This document shows positions 34,767 through 43,259 of a stretch of DNA of 47,408 nt, piece after piece. The stretch is taken from NCBI GenBank assembly GCA_021831125.1, contig JAKBNI010000006.1, forward strand, positions 1-47,408, in the 5' to 3' direction. Below the pieces are notes generated by a model. That model was given only the letters and a program-made list of their open reading frames with translations. It was not told the DNA's origin and ran no database searches. The translations under genes were made by a program, and so were the position numbers. Each line of letters begins with the position of its first letter. Within the stretch, counting starts at the first letter, position 1. This stretch comes from Actinomycetes bacterium. GTDB taxonomy: Bacteria; Actinomycetota; Acidimicrobiia; Acidimicrobiales; RAAP-2.

Positions 34767-35689
34767 CGCCGCGTCGCGAGCTCGCTCGCGACCTCTCCCG
34801 CCAGTCGGGCGTTGGCGACCACCAGGGCGCGGTTGGCGGCCACGCTGGCGCCCCCCGTGGCTCCCGCGAAGGCGGCCAGCATGACCGGCGTGACGGCCTT
34901 GCCGGTCACCGCGTCGCGCGCGACGGCGGCCTCGGCGGCGGCGAGCCCGGCGCGATGGAGGCCCTCGTCGAGCTCGTCGCGCCCGTCGATCGGGTGGGCC
35001 AGCAACAAGCCCGTCGGCGAGACCATCCGGTGCGCCGCGAAGGCCCGCGCCACCCCCGACGGGTCCTCGAGCGACCACTCCAGGGCGAAGCCCGCGTCGC
35101 GCCGGTAGAAGCCGGGGAAGCGCTCGGTGCGGTAGCCGACCACCGGCACCCCGAGCGTGTCGAGGCGCTCGAGGGTCGCTCCGACGTCGAGGATCGACTT
35201 CACCCCGGAGGCGACCACGCAGACCGGGTAGCGCGAGAGCGCCACGAGGTCGGCCGACTCGTCGTAGGTCTCGCTCGCGCCGCGGTGCACGCCACCGAGT
35301 CCCCCGGTCGCCATGACGGCGATCCCCAGGGCGGCGGCGACGGCGATCGTGCCCGCGACCGTCGTCGCGCCGTCGCCGCCCCTCGCCACGCTCACCCCGA
35401 GGTCCCGCGCCGAGAGCTTGGCGACGCCGCGACCCGGGTCGGCCAGGGCCGCGAGCTCGGCGCTCGTCAGCCCCGCGCGCACGACACCGCCCACGACCGC
35501 GATCGTCGCCGGCACCGCGCCGGCCGCGCGCACCGCCGCCTCGCACGCCGCGGCCACCTCGAGGTTGACGGGGTGGGGCAGGCCGTGGGCCACGATGGTC
35601 GTCTCGAGCGCCACCACCCCCCGCCCGGTGCCGAGGGCGTCGGCCACCTCCTCGGCGAGCGCGACGGGCAGCGGGGCGAGGGGGTCCAC
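34763..35689 (-). CDS. psuG: Pseudouridine-5'-phosphate glycosidase
   Basis: The 308-residue enzyme breaks the C-C glycosidic bond of pseudouridine 5'-phosphate to uracil and ribose-5-phosphate. Recognisable parts are VALETTIVAHGLPHPVN, ATGGLGGVHRG, the lysine motif VASGVKSILDVGATLERLDTLGV and the GYRTERFPGFY segment. Length is normal for the family (about 300-312). GTG 35689 is chosen as start. A TACACT element lies 9 nt upstream, suggesting a leaderless or nearly leaderless mRNA. It is divergent from cdd with only 27 bases between the start codons. Confidence 0.93.
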   Translation of the reverse strand: MDPLAPLPVALAEEVADALGTGRGVVALETTIVAHGLPHPVNLEVAAACEAAVRAAGAVPATIAVVGGVVRAGLTSAELAALADPGRGVAKLSARDLGVSVARGGDGATTVAGTIAVAAALGIAVMATGGLGGVHRGASETYDESADLVALSRYPVCVVASGVKSILDVGATLERLDTLGVPVVGYRTERFPGFYRRDAGFALEWSLEDPSGVARAFAAHRMVSPTGLLLAHPIDGRDELDEGLHRAGLAAAEAAVARDAVTGKAVTPVMLAAFAGATGGASVAANRALVVANARLAGEVASELATRR

Positions 35690-35698
35690 GGAGAGCGA

Positions 35699-35708
35699 AG
35701 TGTACTGT
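35699..35708. promoter_or_regulatory. Overlapping divergent -10 elements of psuG and cdd
   Basis: The minus-strand TACACT (35704-35699) lies 9 nt before the psuG GTG, and the plus-strand TACTGT (35703-35708) lies 8 nt before the cdd GTG at 35717. The two elements share two bases, so the polymerases would compete. No Shine-Dalgarno sequence is present for either gene. Confidence 0.5.
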
Positions 35709-35716
35709 GTGGCCCC

Positions 35717-36136
35717 GTGACGTCCCCCCGCGAGATCCCCTGGACCGACCTGCGCGCCGGCGCGCGCGCGGCGAGCGAGCGGAGCTACGCGCCCTACTCC
35801 CGGGTGCACGTGGGCGCCTGCGGCCTCACCGAGGACGGGCGCGTGGTCGCCGGCTCGAACATCGAGAACGCCAGCTACGGGCTCACCCTGTGCGCCGAGT
35901 GCTCACTCGTCTCGGACCTCGTGCGCACCGGCGGGGGCCGCCTGGTGGCGCTCAGCGTGGTCGCCGGTGACGGCGAGCCCCTGGCCCCGTGCGGACGGTG
36001 CCGTCAGCTGCTCTACGAGCACGGCGGACGCGACCTGCTCGTCGACGGGGGCGAGGGCGCCCCGACCAGGGCGCTCGGCGACCTCCTGCCCGACGCGTTC
36101 GGCCCCGAGGACGTCGCGGGCCGGTCGAGCCGATGA
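35717..36136 (+). CDS. cdd: Cytidine deaminase
   Basis: The 139-residue zinc enzyme converts cytidine and deoxycytidine to uridine and deoxyuridine. Zinc ligands and the proton shuttle are visible: Cys59 and Glu61 in LCAEC, Cys92 and Cys95 in PCGRC. The substrate motif GSNIENASYG lies at about residues 47-55. It is the short homotetrameric type. GTG 35717 gives a normal N-terminus and is preceded by TACTGT at 8 nt. The stop overlaps the deoA start as ATGA. Confidence 0.94.
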   Translation: MTSPREIPWTDLRAGARAASERSYAPYSRVHVGACGLTEDGRVVAGSNIENASYGLTLCAECSLVSDLVRTGGGRLVALSVVAGDGEPLAPCGRCRQLLYEHGGRDLLVDGGEGAPTRALGDLLPDAFGPEDVAGRSSR

Positions 36137-37419
36137 CCTACTCGGCCGTCGAGGTCATCACCGCCAAGCGCGACGGACTGGCCCTCGACGACGGGGCGAT
36201 CGACTGGGTCCTCGGCGCCTACCTCGACGGGGCGGTCGCCGACGAGCAGATGTCGGCGCTGCTCATGGCGATCTTCTTCAACGGCCTCGACGGCCGCGAG
36301 CTCGCGACCTGGACGGCGGGCATGATCGCCTCGGGCGAGCGTCTCGACCTCTCGGCCCTCTCGCGCCCGACGGTCGACAAGCACTCGACCGGCGGGGTCG
36401 GCGACAAGGTCAGCCTCATCCTCTGCCCGCTGGTGGCGGCCTGCGGGGCCGCCGTGCCCCAGCTCTCGGGCCGCGGCCTCGGTCACACCGGCGGTACCCT
36501 CGACAAGCTCGAGTCGATCGCCGGCTGGCGGGCCCGGCTCAGCAACGCCGAGGTCCTCGACCAGCTCGAGCGCGTGGGCGCGGTGATCTGCGCGGCCGGC
36601 GAGGGGCTGGCCCGGGTCGACCGGCGCCTCTACGCCCTGCGCGACGTGACCGGCACGGTCGAGTCGGTCCCGCTGATCGCCTCGTCGATCATGTCGAAGA
36701 AGATCGCCGAGGGGACCTCGGCCCTCGTGCTCGACGTGAAGGTGGGCGCGGGGGCGTTCATCAAGGACCGCGACCGAGCGCGCACGCTCGCCGCCACGAT
36801 GGTCGCCCTGGGCGACGCCCACGGCGTGCGCACCCGCGCCCAGCTGACCGACATGTCGACGCCGCTCGGGATCGCCGTCGGCAACGCCCTCGAGGTCACC
36901 GAGTCGGTGGAGGTCCTGCGCGGCGGCGGCCCGTCGGACGTGCGTGCGCTCACCGTCGCGCTCGCGCGCCACATGCTCGAGCTCGTGGGCATCGACGACG
37001 ACCCCGCCGCACGCCTCGACGACGGCTCGGCCTACGCCGTCTGGCGCGAGCTCGTGGCGGCCCAGGGCGGCGACCCCGACGCCGTGCTGCCCCTCGCCGC
37101 GCTCGTCGAGCCGGTCCTCGCCCCGCGCGGTGGCGTCGTCGAGTCCCTCGACGCCCTCGGCGTGGGGATCGCCGCGTGGCGCCTGGGCGCCGGACGGGCG
37201 CGCAAGGAGGACCCGGTGTCGGCGACGGCGGGCGTGCGCTGCCTGGTGCGCCCGGGCGACGTCGTCGAGGCCGGCCAGCCCCTCCTCGAGCTGCACGCCG
37301 ATGACCCCGACCACCTGGCGAGCGGCCGGGCGGCCGCGACGCGCGCGGTCGTGGTCGGCGAGGGGCCGGTGGCCCCGCGCGACCTGCTCTACGAGGTGGT
37401 CGAGGGGCGGGCTCGGTAG
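36133..37419 (+). CDS. deoA: Thymidine/pyrimidine-nucleoside phosphorylase
   Basis: The 428-residue enzyme cleaves thymidine or uridine with phosphate to the base and (deoxy)ribose-1-phosphate. It has the N-terminal helical domain (QMSALLMAIFFNGLD), the phosphate loop KHSTGGVGDK, SGRGLGHTGGTLDKLESI, a Lys/Ser region SSIMSKKIAEG and the C-terminal barrel-sandwich part. The length and motifs fit both DeoA and Pdp. The ATG at 36133 overlaps cdd as ATGA. Its TAG stop lies in the -10 element proposed for the adenosine deaminase gene. Confidence 0.94.
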   Translation: MTYSAVEVITAKRDGLALDDGAIDWVLGAYLDGAVADEQMSALLMAIFFNGLDGRELATWTAGMIASGERLDLSALSRPTVDKHSTGGVGDKVSLILCPLVAACGAAVPQLSGRGLGHTGGTLDKLESIAGWRARLSNAEVLDQLERVGAVICAAGEGLARVDRRLYALRDVTGTVESVPLIASSIMSKKIAEGTSALVLDVKVGAGAFIKDRDRARTLAATMVALGDAHGVRTRAQLTDMSTPLGIAVGNALEVTESVEVLRGGGPSDVRALTVALARHMLELVGIDDDPAARLDDGSAYAVWRELVAAQGGDPDAVLPLAALVEPVLAPRGGVVESLDALGVGIAAWRLGAGRARKEDPVSATAGVRCLVRPGDVVEAGQPLLELHADDPDHLASGRAAATRAVVVGEGPVAPRDLLYEVVEGRAR

Positions 37420-37422
37420 CCT
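37417..37422 (+). promoter_or_regulatory. add: -10 element for adenosine deaminase inside the deoA stop
   Basis: TAGCCT begins with the deoA stop codon and ends 6 nt before the add ATG at 37429. There is no ribosome-binding site, so add may have its own leaderless transcript besides readthrough from cdd-deoA. Confidence 0.45.
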
Positions 37423-37428
37423 GGACCG

Positions 37429-38535
37429 ATGGGAGCCCTCACCCTCGACACCGTCCGCCGCGCCCCGAAGGTCCTCCTGCACGACCATCTCGACGGGGGC
37501 CTGCGCCCCGCGACGGTCGTCGAGCTGGCCCGCGAGTCGGGCTACGCGAAGCTGCCGACCTACGACGTCGCCGAGCTGGCGCGCTGGTTCGTCGTCGACG
37601 AGCCCGGCGCCGACCTGGTGCGCTACCTCCAGGGGTTCGTCCACACCATCGCGGTCATGCAGACCCGCGACGAGCTCGAGCGGGTCGCCCACGAGTGCGC
37701 GCTCGACCTCGCCCGCGACGGCGTCGTCTACGCCGAGGTCCGCTTCGCCCCCGAGCAACACCTCGAGCGCGGCCTCACCCTGCACGAGGTCGTGCGCGCG
37801 GTGCTCGACGGCTTCGCCTCGGGCGCCAAGGAGGCCGAGAGCGAGGGCCACCCGATCGTGGTGCGCGCGCTGCTCTCGGCGATGCGCCAGGCCGAGCTCT
37901 CCGAGACGATCGCCCAGGTGGCGGTGGACTTCCGCGACGAGGGGGTCTGCGGGTTCGACATCGCCGGACCCGAGGACGGCTTCCCGCCGACCAAGCACCT
38001 GCGGGCCTTCCACCTCATCCAGCGCGAGGACTTCCACCTCACGATCCACGCCGGGGAGGCCTTCGGCCTGCCCTCGATCTGGGAGGCGGTGCAGTTCTGC
38101 AACGCCGAGCGCCTCGGTCACGGGGTGCGCATCGTCGACGACCTCACCGAGGGCCCGGGCGGGACCCGGCTGGGACGGCTCTCGTCCTACGTGAGGGACC
38201 GGCGCATCCCCCTCGAGGTGTGCCCCACCTCGAACGTGCACACCGGGGCGGCGGCCTCGATCGCCGAGCACCCGATCGAGCGGCTGCGCCGGCTGCGCTT
38301 TCGGGTCACGGTCAACACCGACAACCGGCTCATGAGCGGGATCACCCTCTCGAGCGAGTTCGCCGACTGCGCGGCCGCCTTCGACTGGACCCTCGAGGAC
38401 GTCCAGTGGCTGACCATCAACGCGGCCAAGAGCGCCTTCTACGGCTTCAGCGACCGGCTCGCCCTCATCGACGGGGTCATCAAGCCCGGCTACGCCGCCC
38501 TACGCGCCGAGATCGAGCGCGCCCGCGAGGTCTGA
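37429..38535 (+). CDS. add: Adenosine deaminase
   Basis: The 368-residue zinc enzyme deaminates adenosine and deoxyadenosine. Metal and catalytic residues are visible: His18 and His20 in LLHDHLDG, TIHAGEAFG with the zinc His and catalytic Glu, ERLGHGVRI with the catalytic His, and the C-terminal metal Asp in TVNTDNRLMS. In the last motif the usual DDP is DNR, a form I recall from other actinobacterial enzymes. The length is typical. The last 36 bases overlap the convergent phosphomutase gene. Confidence 0.94.
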   Translation: MGALTLDTVRRAPKVLLHDHLDGGLRPATVVELARESGYAKLPTYDVAELARWFVVDEPGADLVRYLQGFVHTIAVMQTRDELERVAHECALDLARDGVVYAEVRFAPEQHLERGLTLHEVVRAVLDGFASGAKEAESEGHPIVVRALLSAMRQAELSETIAQVAVDFRDEGVCGFDIAGPEDGFPPTKHLRAFHLIQREDFHLTIHAGEAFGLPSIWEAVQFCNAERLGHGVRIVDDLTEGPGGTRLGRLSSYVRDRRIPLEVCPTSNVHTGAAASIAEHPIERLRRLRFRVTVNTDNRLMSGITLSSEFADCAAAFDWTLEDVQWLTINAAKSAFYGFSDRLALIDGVIKPGYAALRAEIERAREV

Positions 38536-40149
38536 GAGGACGCCCTCGGACCACGCGGCGGCCCGGGCCCGCTGGTCGGCCAGGCTCCCCTCGCGCGGCG
38601 GGGTCAGCTCGAGGTAGGCCTTGACCTTGGGCTCGGTGCCCGAGGGGCGCACCACCACCCGGCCGAGGTCGCCGAGGGCCAGGCGCACCCCCGCGGTCGC
38701 CGGGAGCCCCCGCCAGCCTCGGGCGAGGTCCTCGACGCCGGTCACGGCGAGCTCCCCGAGGCGCCTCGGCGCCTCGGCCGCCAGGGCCGCCACGGCCGCG
38801 GCGATGCGCGCCGTCGCGTCGGCGCCCGGGGCCCGCACCGACACCGCCGAGGTCGCGTGGACCCCGAAGGCCGTCTCGAGCTCGTCGAGGCGCGTGAGCA
38901 GGTCCTGACCCGTCGCGGCGAGCTGGTGGGCGAGCCGGGCCAGGCACAGCGCCGCCGAGAGGCCGTCCTTGTCGGCGACGAAGGGGTCCACGGCGAAGCC
39001 GAGCGCCTCCTCGTAGCCGAAGGCGAGGCCCGTCGGGCCACCGGCCCGGGCGATCCACTTGAAGCCTGTGAGCGTCGTCGCGCACGACACCCCGGCCCGC
39101 TCGGCCATCGCCGCGAGCAGCGAGGACGAGACCAACGAGGTGGCGACGCCGCGCCCCTCGTGGCGCGCGCCCTCGAGCAGGGTCGAGGCGAGGAGGGCCC
39201 CGATCTCGTCGCCGCGCAGGACCCGCCACCCCTCGGGCGTGCGCACCGCCGCCCCGAGCCGGTCAGTGTCGGGGTCGTTGGCGAGCACCAGGGACGAGCC
39301 GGCGGCCCGCGCGCTCTCGATCGCGAGGTCGAGGGCGCCCGGCTCCTCGGGGTTGGGGAAGGGCAGCGTGGGGAAGGCCGGGTCCGGCTCGAACTGGGCC
39401 GCCACCACGTCCAGGCGGCGGTAGCCGGCGCGCGCGAGCAGGTCGGTCGCGGTCGCCCCGCCGACGCCGTGCAGGGGCGTGTAGGTGATCGCGAGGTCGC
39501 TCTCGCCCACGCCGAAGCGCGCGAGGAGGTGGTCGCGGTAGCGCCCGAGGAGCCCCTCGCTCGCGATCGCGTGGCCCGGCGCCCCGCGCAGGCCCAGCCG
39601 GGCCGGTCCCGCGGCGGCCATGTGGCGCTCGACGACCTCGTCGTCGGGCGGGACGATCTGGGCGCCGTCACCCGCGTAGAGCTTGTAGCCGTTGTCCTGG
39701 GGCGGGTTGTGGCTCGCGGTCACCACGACCCCGGCGCTCGCCCCCACTGCCTTCACGGCGAAGGGCACGAGGGGGGTGGGCAGGGGTCGGGGCATCTCGA
39801 GGACCCTCACCCCGGCGCCGAGCAGCGTGGCCACGACCTCGTCGTTGAAGGCCTCCGAGCCTCGCCGGGCGTCGCGCCCGACGACCACGAGGGGGTCGGC
39901 GACGCCCGCCTCGGCGAGCCACGCGGCGACGCCCTGGGTGGCGCGTCGCACCGTGGCCCGGTTCATCCCGGCCGGTCCGGCGATCTCGGGCCCGCGCAGC
40001 CCGGCCGTGCCGAAGGTGAGGGGCGGCTCGAAGTGGCGCCCCAGGGCCGCCTCGTCGCCCGCGGCGAGCAGCGCCTCGAGCGCGGCCCGGTCGCCCTCAT
40101 CGGGGTCGAGGGCGCACCAGGCGCGAACCCGTGCCGCCCAGTCGCTCAC
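38500..40149 (-). CDS. Alpha-D-phosphohexomutase family enzyme, probable phosphopentomutase
   Basis: The 549-residue protein has the four-domain phosphohexomutase architecture: phosphoserine loop VVTASHNPPQDNGYK (Ser146), metal loop DPDTDRLG, sugar loop GYEEALG and the phosphate-binding RPSGTEPKVK near the C-terminus. The length and GTAGLRG near the N-terminus match the PGM2-like branch, some of whose members interconvert ribose-1-phosphate and ribose-5-phosphate. It lies in an operon with PNP and deoC, and no classical DeoB is present, so phosphopentomutase is the likely role. Phosphomannomutase or phosphoglucomutase activity remains possible. GTG 40149 overlaps the PNP stop as GTGA. Confidence 0.88.
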   Translation of the reverse strand: MSDWAARVRAWCALDPDEGDRAALEALLAAGDEAALGRHFEPPLTFGTAGLRGPEIAGPAGMNRATVRRATQGVAAWLAEAGVADPLVVVGRDARRGSEAFNDEVVATLLGAGVRVLEMPRPLPTPLVPFAVKAVGASAGVVVTASHNPPQDNGYKLYAGDGAQIVPPDDEVVERHMAAAGPARLGLRGAPGHAIASEGLLGRYRDHLLARFGVGESDLAITYTPLHGVGGATATDLLARAGYRRLDVVAAQFEPDPAFPTLPFPNPEEPGALDLAIESARAAGSSLVLANDPDTDRLGAAVRTPEGWRVLRGDEIGALLASTLLEGARHEGRGVATSLVSSSLLAAMAERAGVSCATTLTGFKWIARAGGPTGLAFGYEEALGFAVDPFVADKDGLSAALCLARLAHQLAATGQDLLTRLDELETAFGVHATSAVSVRAPGADATARIAAAVAALAAEAPRRLGELAVTGVEDLARGWRGLPATAGVRLALGDLGRVVVRPSGTEPKVKAYLELTPPREGSLADQRARAAAWSEGVLSDLAGALDLGA

Positions 40150-40979
40150 AGCGCCGGGACGAGGCGGGCGAGGAGGTCGCCCAGCGAGGCCGACGCGCGC
40201 TGGCCGGCCTCGAGGACCTCGCGGTGGTCGAGGGGGGCCGGGCTGACCCCGGCGGCGAAGTTCGACACGAGGGAGAGCCCGACCACCTCCGCTCCCAGGT
40301 GGCGCGCGGCGATCGCCTCGAGGACGGTCGACATCCCGACCAGCGTCGCGCCGAGGCGCCGGGCCATCTCGATCTCGGCCGGGGTCTCGTAGTGGGGGCC
40401 ACGCAGCCCCAGGTAGACGCCCTCGGGCAGGGGCGCCACCCCACCGACGCGCTCGCGCAGCCGGGCGCTGTAGAGGTCGGTGAGGTCGACGAAGCGACCG
40501 GCGAACGGCGCCGGCGGGACGGGGCCCTCGAGCGGCGAGGCCCCGGTGAGGTTGAGGTGGTCACGCACCACCACGACCGATCCCGGCCCGGTCGCCGGGT
40601 CGACGCTCCCGGCGGCGTTGGTGAGCACGACCGTCCGAGCCCCGGCCGCCACGACGGTGCGCACCGGGTGGACGACGCGGTGGGCGTCGTGGCCCTCGTA
40701 GAGGTGGACCCGACCGCTCACCAGCGCCACGGTGCGCCCGGCGTGGCGTACCGTGAGGATCGCCCCGTCGTGGCCCGCCACGCTCGGGGCGACGAACCCC
40801 GGGAGGCTCGAGCTGACGACGACGCTCTCAGGCTCGCCGAGGGCGGCCGCGCCCTCGCGCCAGCCCGAGCCCAGCACGATCGCGAGGTCGTAGCGCTCGA
40901 CGCCGGTGCGCGCGCACAGCTCGGCGGCCGCCCTCGCGGCCAGACCGTAGGGGTCCTCTACTGGCCGATCGTGTGCCAT
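40146..40979 (-). CDS. punA: Purine-nucleoside phosphorylase (trimeric, PunA type)
   Basis: The 277-residue enzyme splits inosine and guanosine (and deoxy forms) with phosphate. It has LAIVLGSGW (usually GSGLG), GRVHLYEGH, LTNAAGSVDP, the GPHYETPAEI signature, and GMSTVLEAIAARHLG with VVGLSLVSNFAAG. These mark the trimeric PNP/MTAP family. Its products feed the phosphomutase encoded next to it. The ATG at 40979 lies 22 bases inside the end of the truncated aldehyde dehydrogenase gene. Confidence 0.93.
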   Translation of the reverse strand: MAHDRPVEDPYGLAARAAAELCARTGVERYDLAIVLGSGWREGAAALGEPESVVVSSSLPGFVAPSVAGHDGAILTVRHAGRTVALVSGRVHLYEGHDAHRVVHPVRTVVAAGARTVVLTNAAGSVDPATGPGSVVVVRDHLNLTGASPLEGPVPPAPFAGRFVDLTDLYSARLRERVGGVAPLPEGVYLGLRGPHYETPAEIEMARRLGATLVGMSTVLEAIAARHLGAEVVGLSLVSNFAAGVSPAPLDHREVLEAGQRASASLGDLLARLVPAL

Positions 40980-41809
40980 ACCGTGCTCGTCTCGACGAAG
41001 GCCCGCAGCCGCTTGAGGCCCCGGTCCTGGGGGTCGGCGCCGCGCAGAACCCGGGTGACGGTCTCGGCCGCGAGCGCGCCGAGTTCGCCGGCGAAGTCGT
41101 CGTCGGCGCCCGTGAGGTCGAGGCCGTCGACGTCCTCGTGGCTCGCGATCACCGGAGCGATCTCGCCGGTGCGACCCGTGAGGACGTTGAGCGCCCCGGC
41201 CACCAGGTCGCTCGTCGCGGACATCTCGCCGAGCAGGACGGCCGGGATCGGGCGCGCCTCGCTGGCGAGCGCGACGACCGCGTTGCCCGTGGCGAGCGGC
41301 GCCGCGACCGCGTCGACGAAGGCCTCGAGCGACGAGTCCTGGTCGGCGAGCACACCCACCACCCCGCTCGGCACCGGCACCGAGAAGTTGAAGTACGGTC
41401 CGGCCACCGGGTTCTGGCCCCCGAGGACCTGGCCCACCTTGTCGCACCACCCCGCGTACCACACGAGCCGGTCGATCGAGCGCCCGACGCTGGCACGGGC
41501 CTCACCGGCGCGGGTCCCCTCGGCCCGACCCACCTGCTCGCTCAGCTCGCCGGCGCGGGCCTCGGCCATCTCGGCCAGCCGGTAGAGGACCTGGCCCCGG
41601 TTGTAGGGGGTGAGCGACCACCAGGCGCGCTGGGCCGAGCGCGCGGCGACCACGGCGTCGCGCACGTCCTTGCGCGAGGCCTGGGCGACGTTCGCGAGGA
41701 ACAGGCCATTGGCGTCGACGACCTCGTAGCTGCGCCCCGACTCCGAGCGGGGGAAGGCCCCGCCGACGAGGAGCTTGTAGGTCTTGCGCACGTCCAGGCG
41801 CTCAGACAT
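40958..41809 (-). CDS. Truncated aldehyde dehydrogenase-like protein, probably non-catalytic
   Basis: The 283-residue protein aligns with the N-terminal part of aldehyde dehydrogenases (KTYKLLVGGAFPRSESGRSYEV, SRKDVRDAVVAARSAQRAWW, GALNVLTGRTGEIAPVI) but ends before the catalytic domain. The cofactor-site PWN and LKP motifs of its neighbour are replaced by ADQDSS and VALASEA, and there is no LELGG Glu and no nucleophile Cys. The reading frame is intact, with an 8-bp coupled overlap to the full-length enzyme gene, so it looks like a retained pseudo-enzyme and not a decaying gene. I recall similar short-plus-long pairs beside deoC in other actinobacteria. It may be a partner or scaffold of the active enzyme. 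Confidence 0.82.
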   Translation of the reverse strand: MSERLDVRKTYKLLVGGAFPRSESGRSYEVVDANGLFLANVAQASRKDVRDAVVAARSAQRAWWSLTPYNRGQVLYRLAEMAEARAGELSEQVGRAEGTRAGEARASVGRSIDRLVWYAGWCDKVGQVLGGQNPVAGPYFNFSVPVPSGVVGVLADQDSSLEAFVDAVAAPLATGNAVVALASEARPIPAVLLGEMSATSDLVAGALNVLTGRTGEIAPVIASHEDVDGLDLTGADDDFAGELGALAAETVTRVLRGADPQDRGLKRLRAFVETSTVWHTIGQ

Positions 41810-43259
41810 CGAGGTACGCCTCCAGCCCGTGGCGCCCGCCCTCGCGCCCGAACCCCGACTCGCGGACCCCCCCGAAGGGACTGGCGGGGTCGAACCGGTT
41901 GTAGGTGTTGGCCCACACGACGCCCGCGCGGAGCCGCTCGGCTACCCAGAGAGTGCGCGAGCCCTTCTCGCTCCACACCCCGCAGGCGAGCCCGTAGGTC
42001 GTGTTGTTGGCCTTGGCGACGGCCTCCTCGGGGGTGCGGAAGGTGAGGACCGAGAGCACCGGGCCGAAGACCTCCTCGCGCGCGATCCGATGGGTCTGGG
42101 CGACGTCGGTGAAGACGGTCGGGGCGAACCAGTAGCCGCGCTCGGGCAGGGCGCAGGGGCTGGTGTAGCGGGTCGCGCCCTCGCGCTCGCCGAAGGCGGT
42201 GAGCTCGCGGATCTTCTCGAGCTGGGCGGCCGAGTTGATCGCCCCGACGTCGGTGTTCTTGTCCAGGGGGTCGCCCACGCGCAGCTGGTCGACCCGTCGA
42301 CGCAGTCGGCGCAGCACCTCCTCGGCCACCGACTCTTGGACGAGGAGCCGCGAGCCGGCGCAGCACACGTGACCCTGGTTGAAGAAGATCCCGTCGACGA
42401 TGCCCTCGACGACCTCGTCGATCGGTGCGTCGTCGAAGACGATGTTCGCCCCCTTGCCCCCGAGCTCGAGGGTGAGCCGGATGGGTCGGCCCGCGACGCG
42501 GCGCTGGATGAGCTTGCCGACCTCGGTCGAGCCGGTGAAGGCCACCTTGTCGACCGGCGAGGCGACCAGGGCGGCCCCCGTCGACCCGTCCCCGGTCACG
42601 ACGTTCACCACGCCGTCGGGCAGCTCGGCCTGCTGGAGGATCTCGGCGAGGGCGAGGGCGCTGAGCGGCGTCGTCTCCGCCGGCTTCAAGACGCAGGTGT
42701 TGCCGGCCGCGAGCGCGGGGGCGAGCTTCCAGGCGGCCATGAGGAGCGGGAAGTTCCAGGGGATGATCTGGCCGGCGACGCCCAAGGGCCGCGGGTCGGG
42801 CCCGAATCCGGCGTGGTCGAGCTTGTCGGCCCAGCCGGCGTAGTAGAAGAAGTATGCCGCGGCGAGGGGCACGTCGACGTCGCGGCTCTCGCGGATCGGC
42901 TTGCCGTTGTCGAGGCTCTCGAGGACGGCGAGCTCGCGGCTGCGCTCCTGGATCAGCCGAGCGATCCGGTAGAGGTACTTCGCGCGCTGGGCACCCGAGG
43001 TCTTGCGCCACACCTTGTCGTAGGCGCGACGGGCGGCCGCCACGGCGGCGGCCACGTCCGCATCCCCGGCCCGGGCGACGTGCGCGAGGGGCTCCTCGGT
43101 CGCGGGGTTGAGCGTCTCGAAGGTCGCCCCGTCGGAGGCCTCGACGAAGGCGCCGCCGACGAAGAGCCCGTAGCGCTCGCGTAGCCGCGCGAGCGCGGCC
43201 GACTCGGGCGCCGGGTCGTACTCGAGGGCCGAGAGCGTCGAGGCGGGCGCGTCGTCCAT
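41802..43259 (-). CDS. Aldehyde dehydrogenase (deoC-linked)
   Basis: The 485-residue enzyme has the complete active site: Asn169 (IPWNFP), Lys192 (LKPAET), FTGSTEVGK, Glu265 (LELGGKGAN) and nucleophile Cys in GHVCCAGSR (299/300). The ATG at 43259 overlaps the deoC stop by one base. DeoC releases acetaldehyde, so this enzyme probably oxidises acetaldehyde to acetate, completing deoxyribose catabolism. It is paired with the truncated homologue, whose gene starts 8 bases before its stop. Confidence 0.93.
   Translation of the reverse strand: MDDAPASTLSALEYDPAPESAALARLRERYGLFVGGAFVEASDGATFETLNPATEEPLAHVARAGDADVAAAVAAARRAYDKVWRKTSGAQRAKYLYRIARLIQERSRELAVLESLDNGKPIRESRDVDVPLAAAYFFYYAGWADKLDHAGFGPDPRPLGVAGQIIPWNFPLLMAAWKLAPALAAGNTCVLKPAETTPLSALALAEILQQAELPDGVVNVVTGDGSTGAALVASPVDKVAFTGSTEVGKLIQRRVAGRPIRLTLELGGKGANIVFDDAPIDEVVEGIVDGIFFNQGHVCCAGSRLLVQESVAEEVLRRLRRRVDQLRVGDPLDKNTDVGAINSAAQLEKIRELTAFGEREGATRYTSPCALPERGYWFAPTVFTDVAQTHRIAREEVFGPVLSVLTFRTPEEAVAKANNTTYGLACGVWSEKGSRTLWVAERLRAGVVWANTYNRFDPASPFGGVRESGFGREGGRHGLEAYLDV

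Noticed and set aside
36013..38271. Very long minus-strand open frame (752 codons) opposite cdd, deoA and add
   Set aside because: Frames opposite GC-rich genes often lack stops. The plus strand has three well-conserved enzymes with coupled starts.
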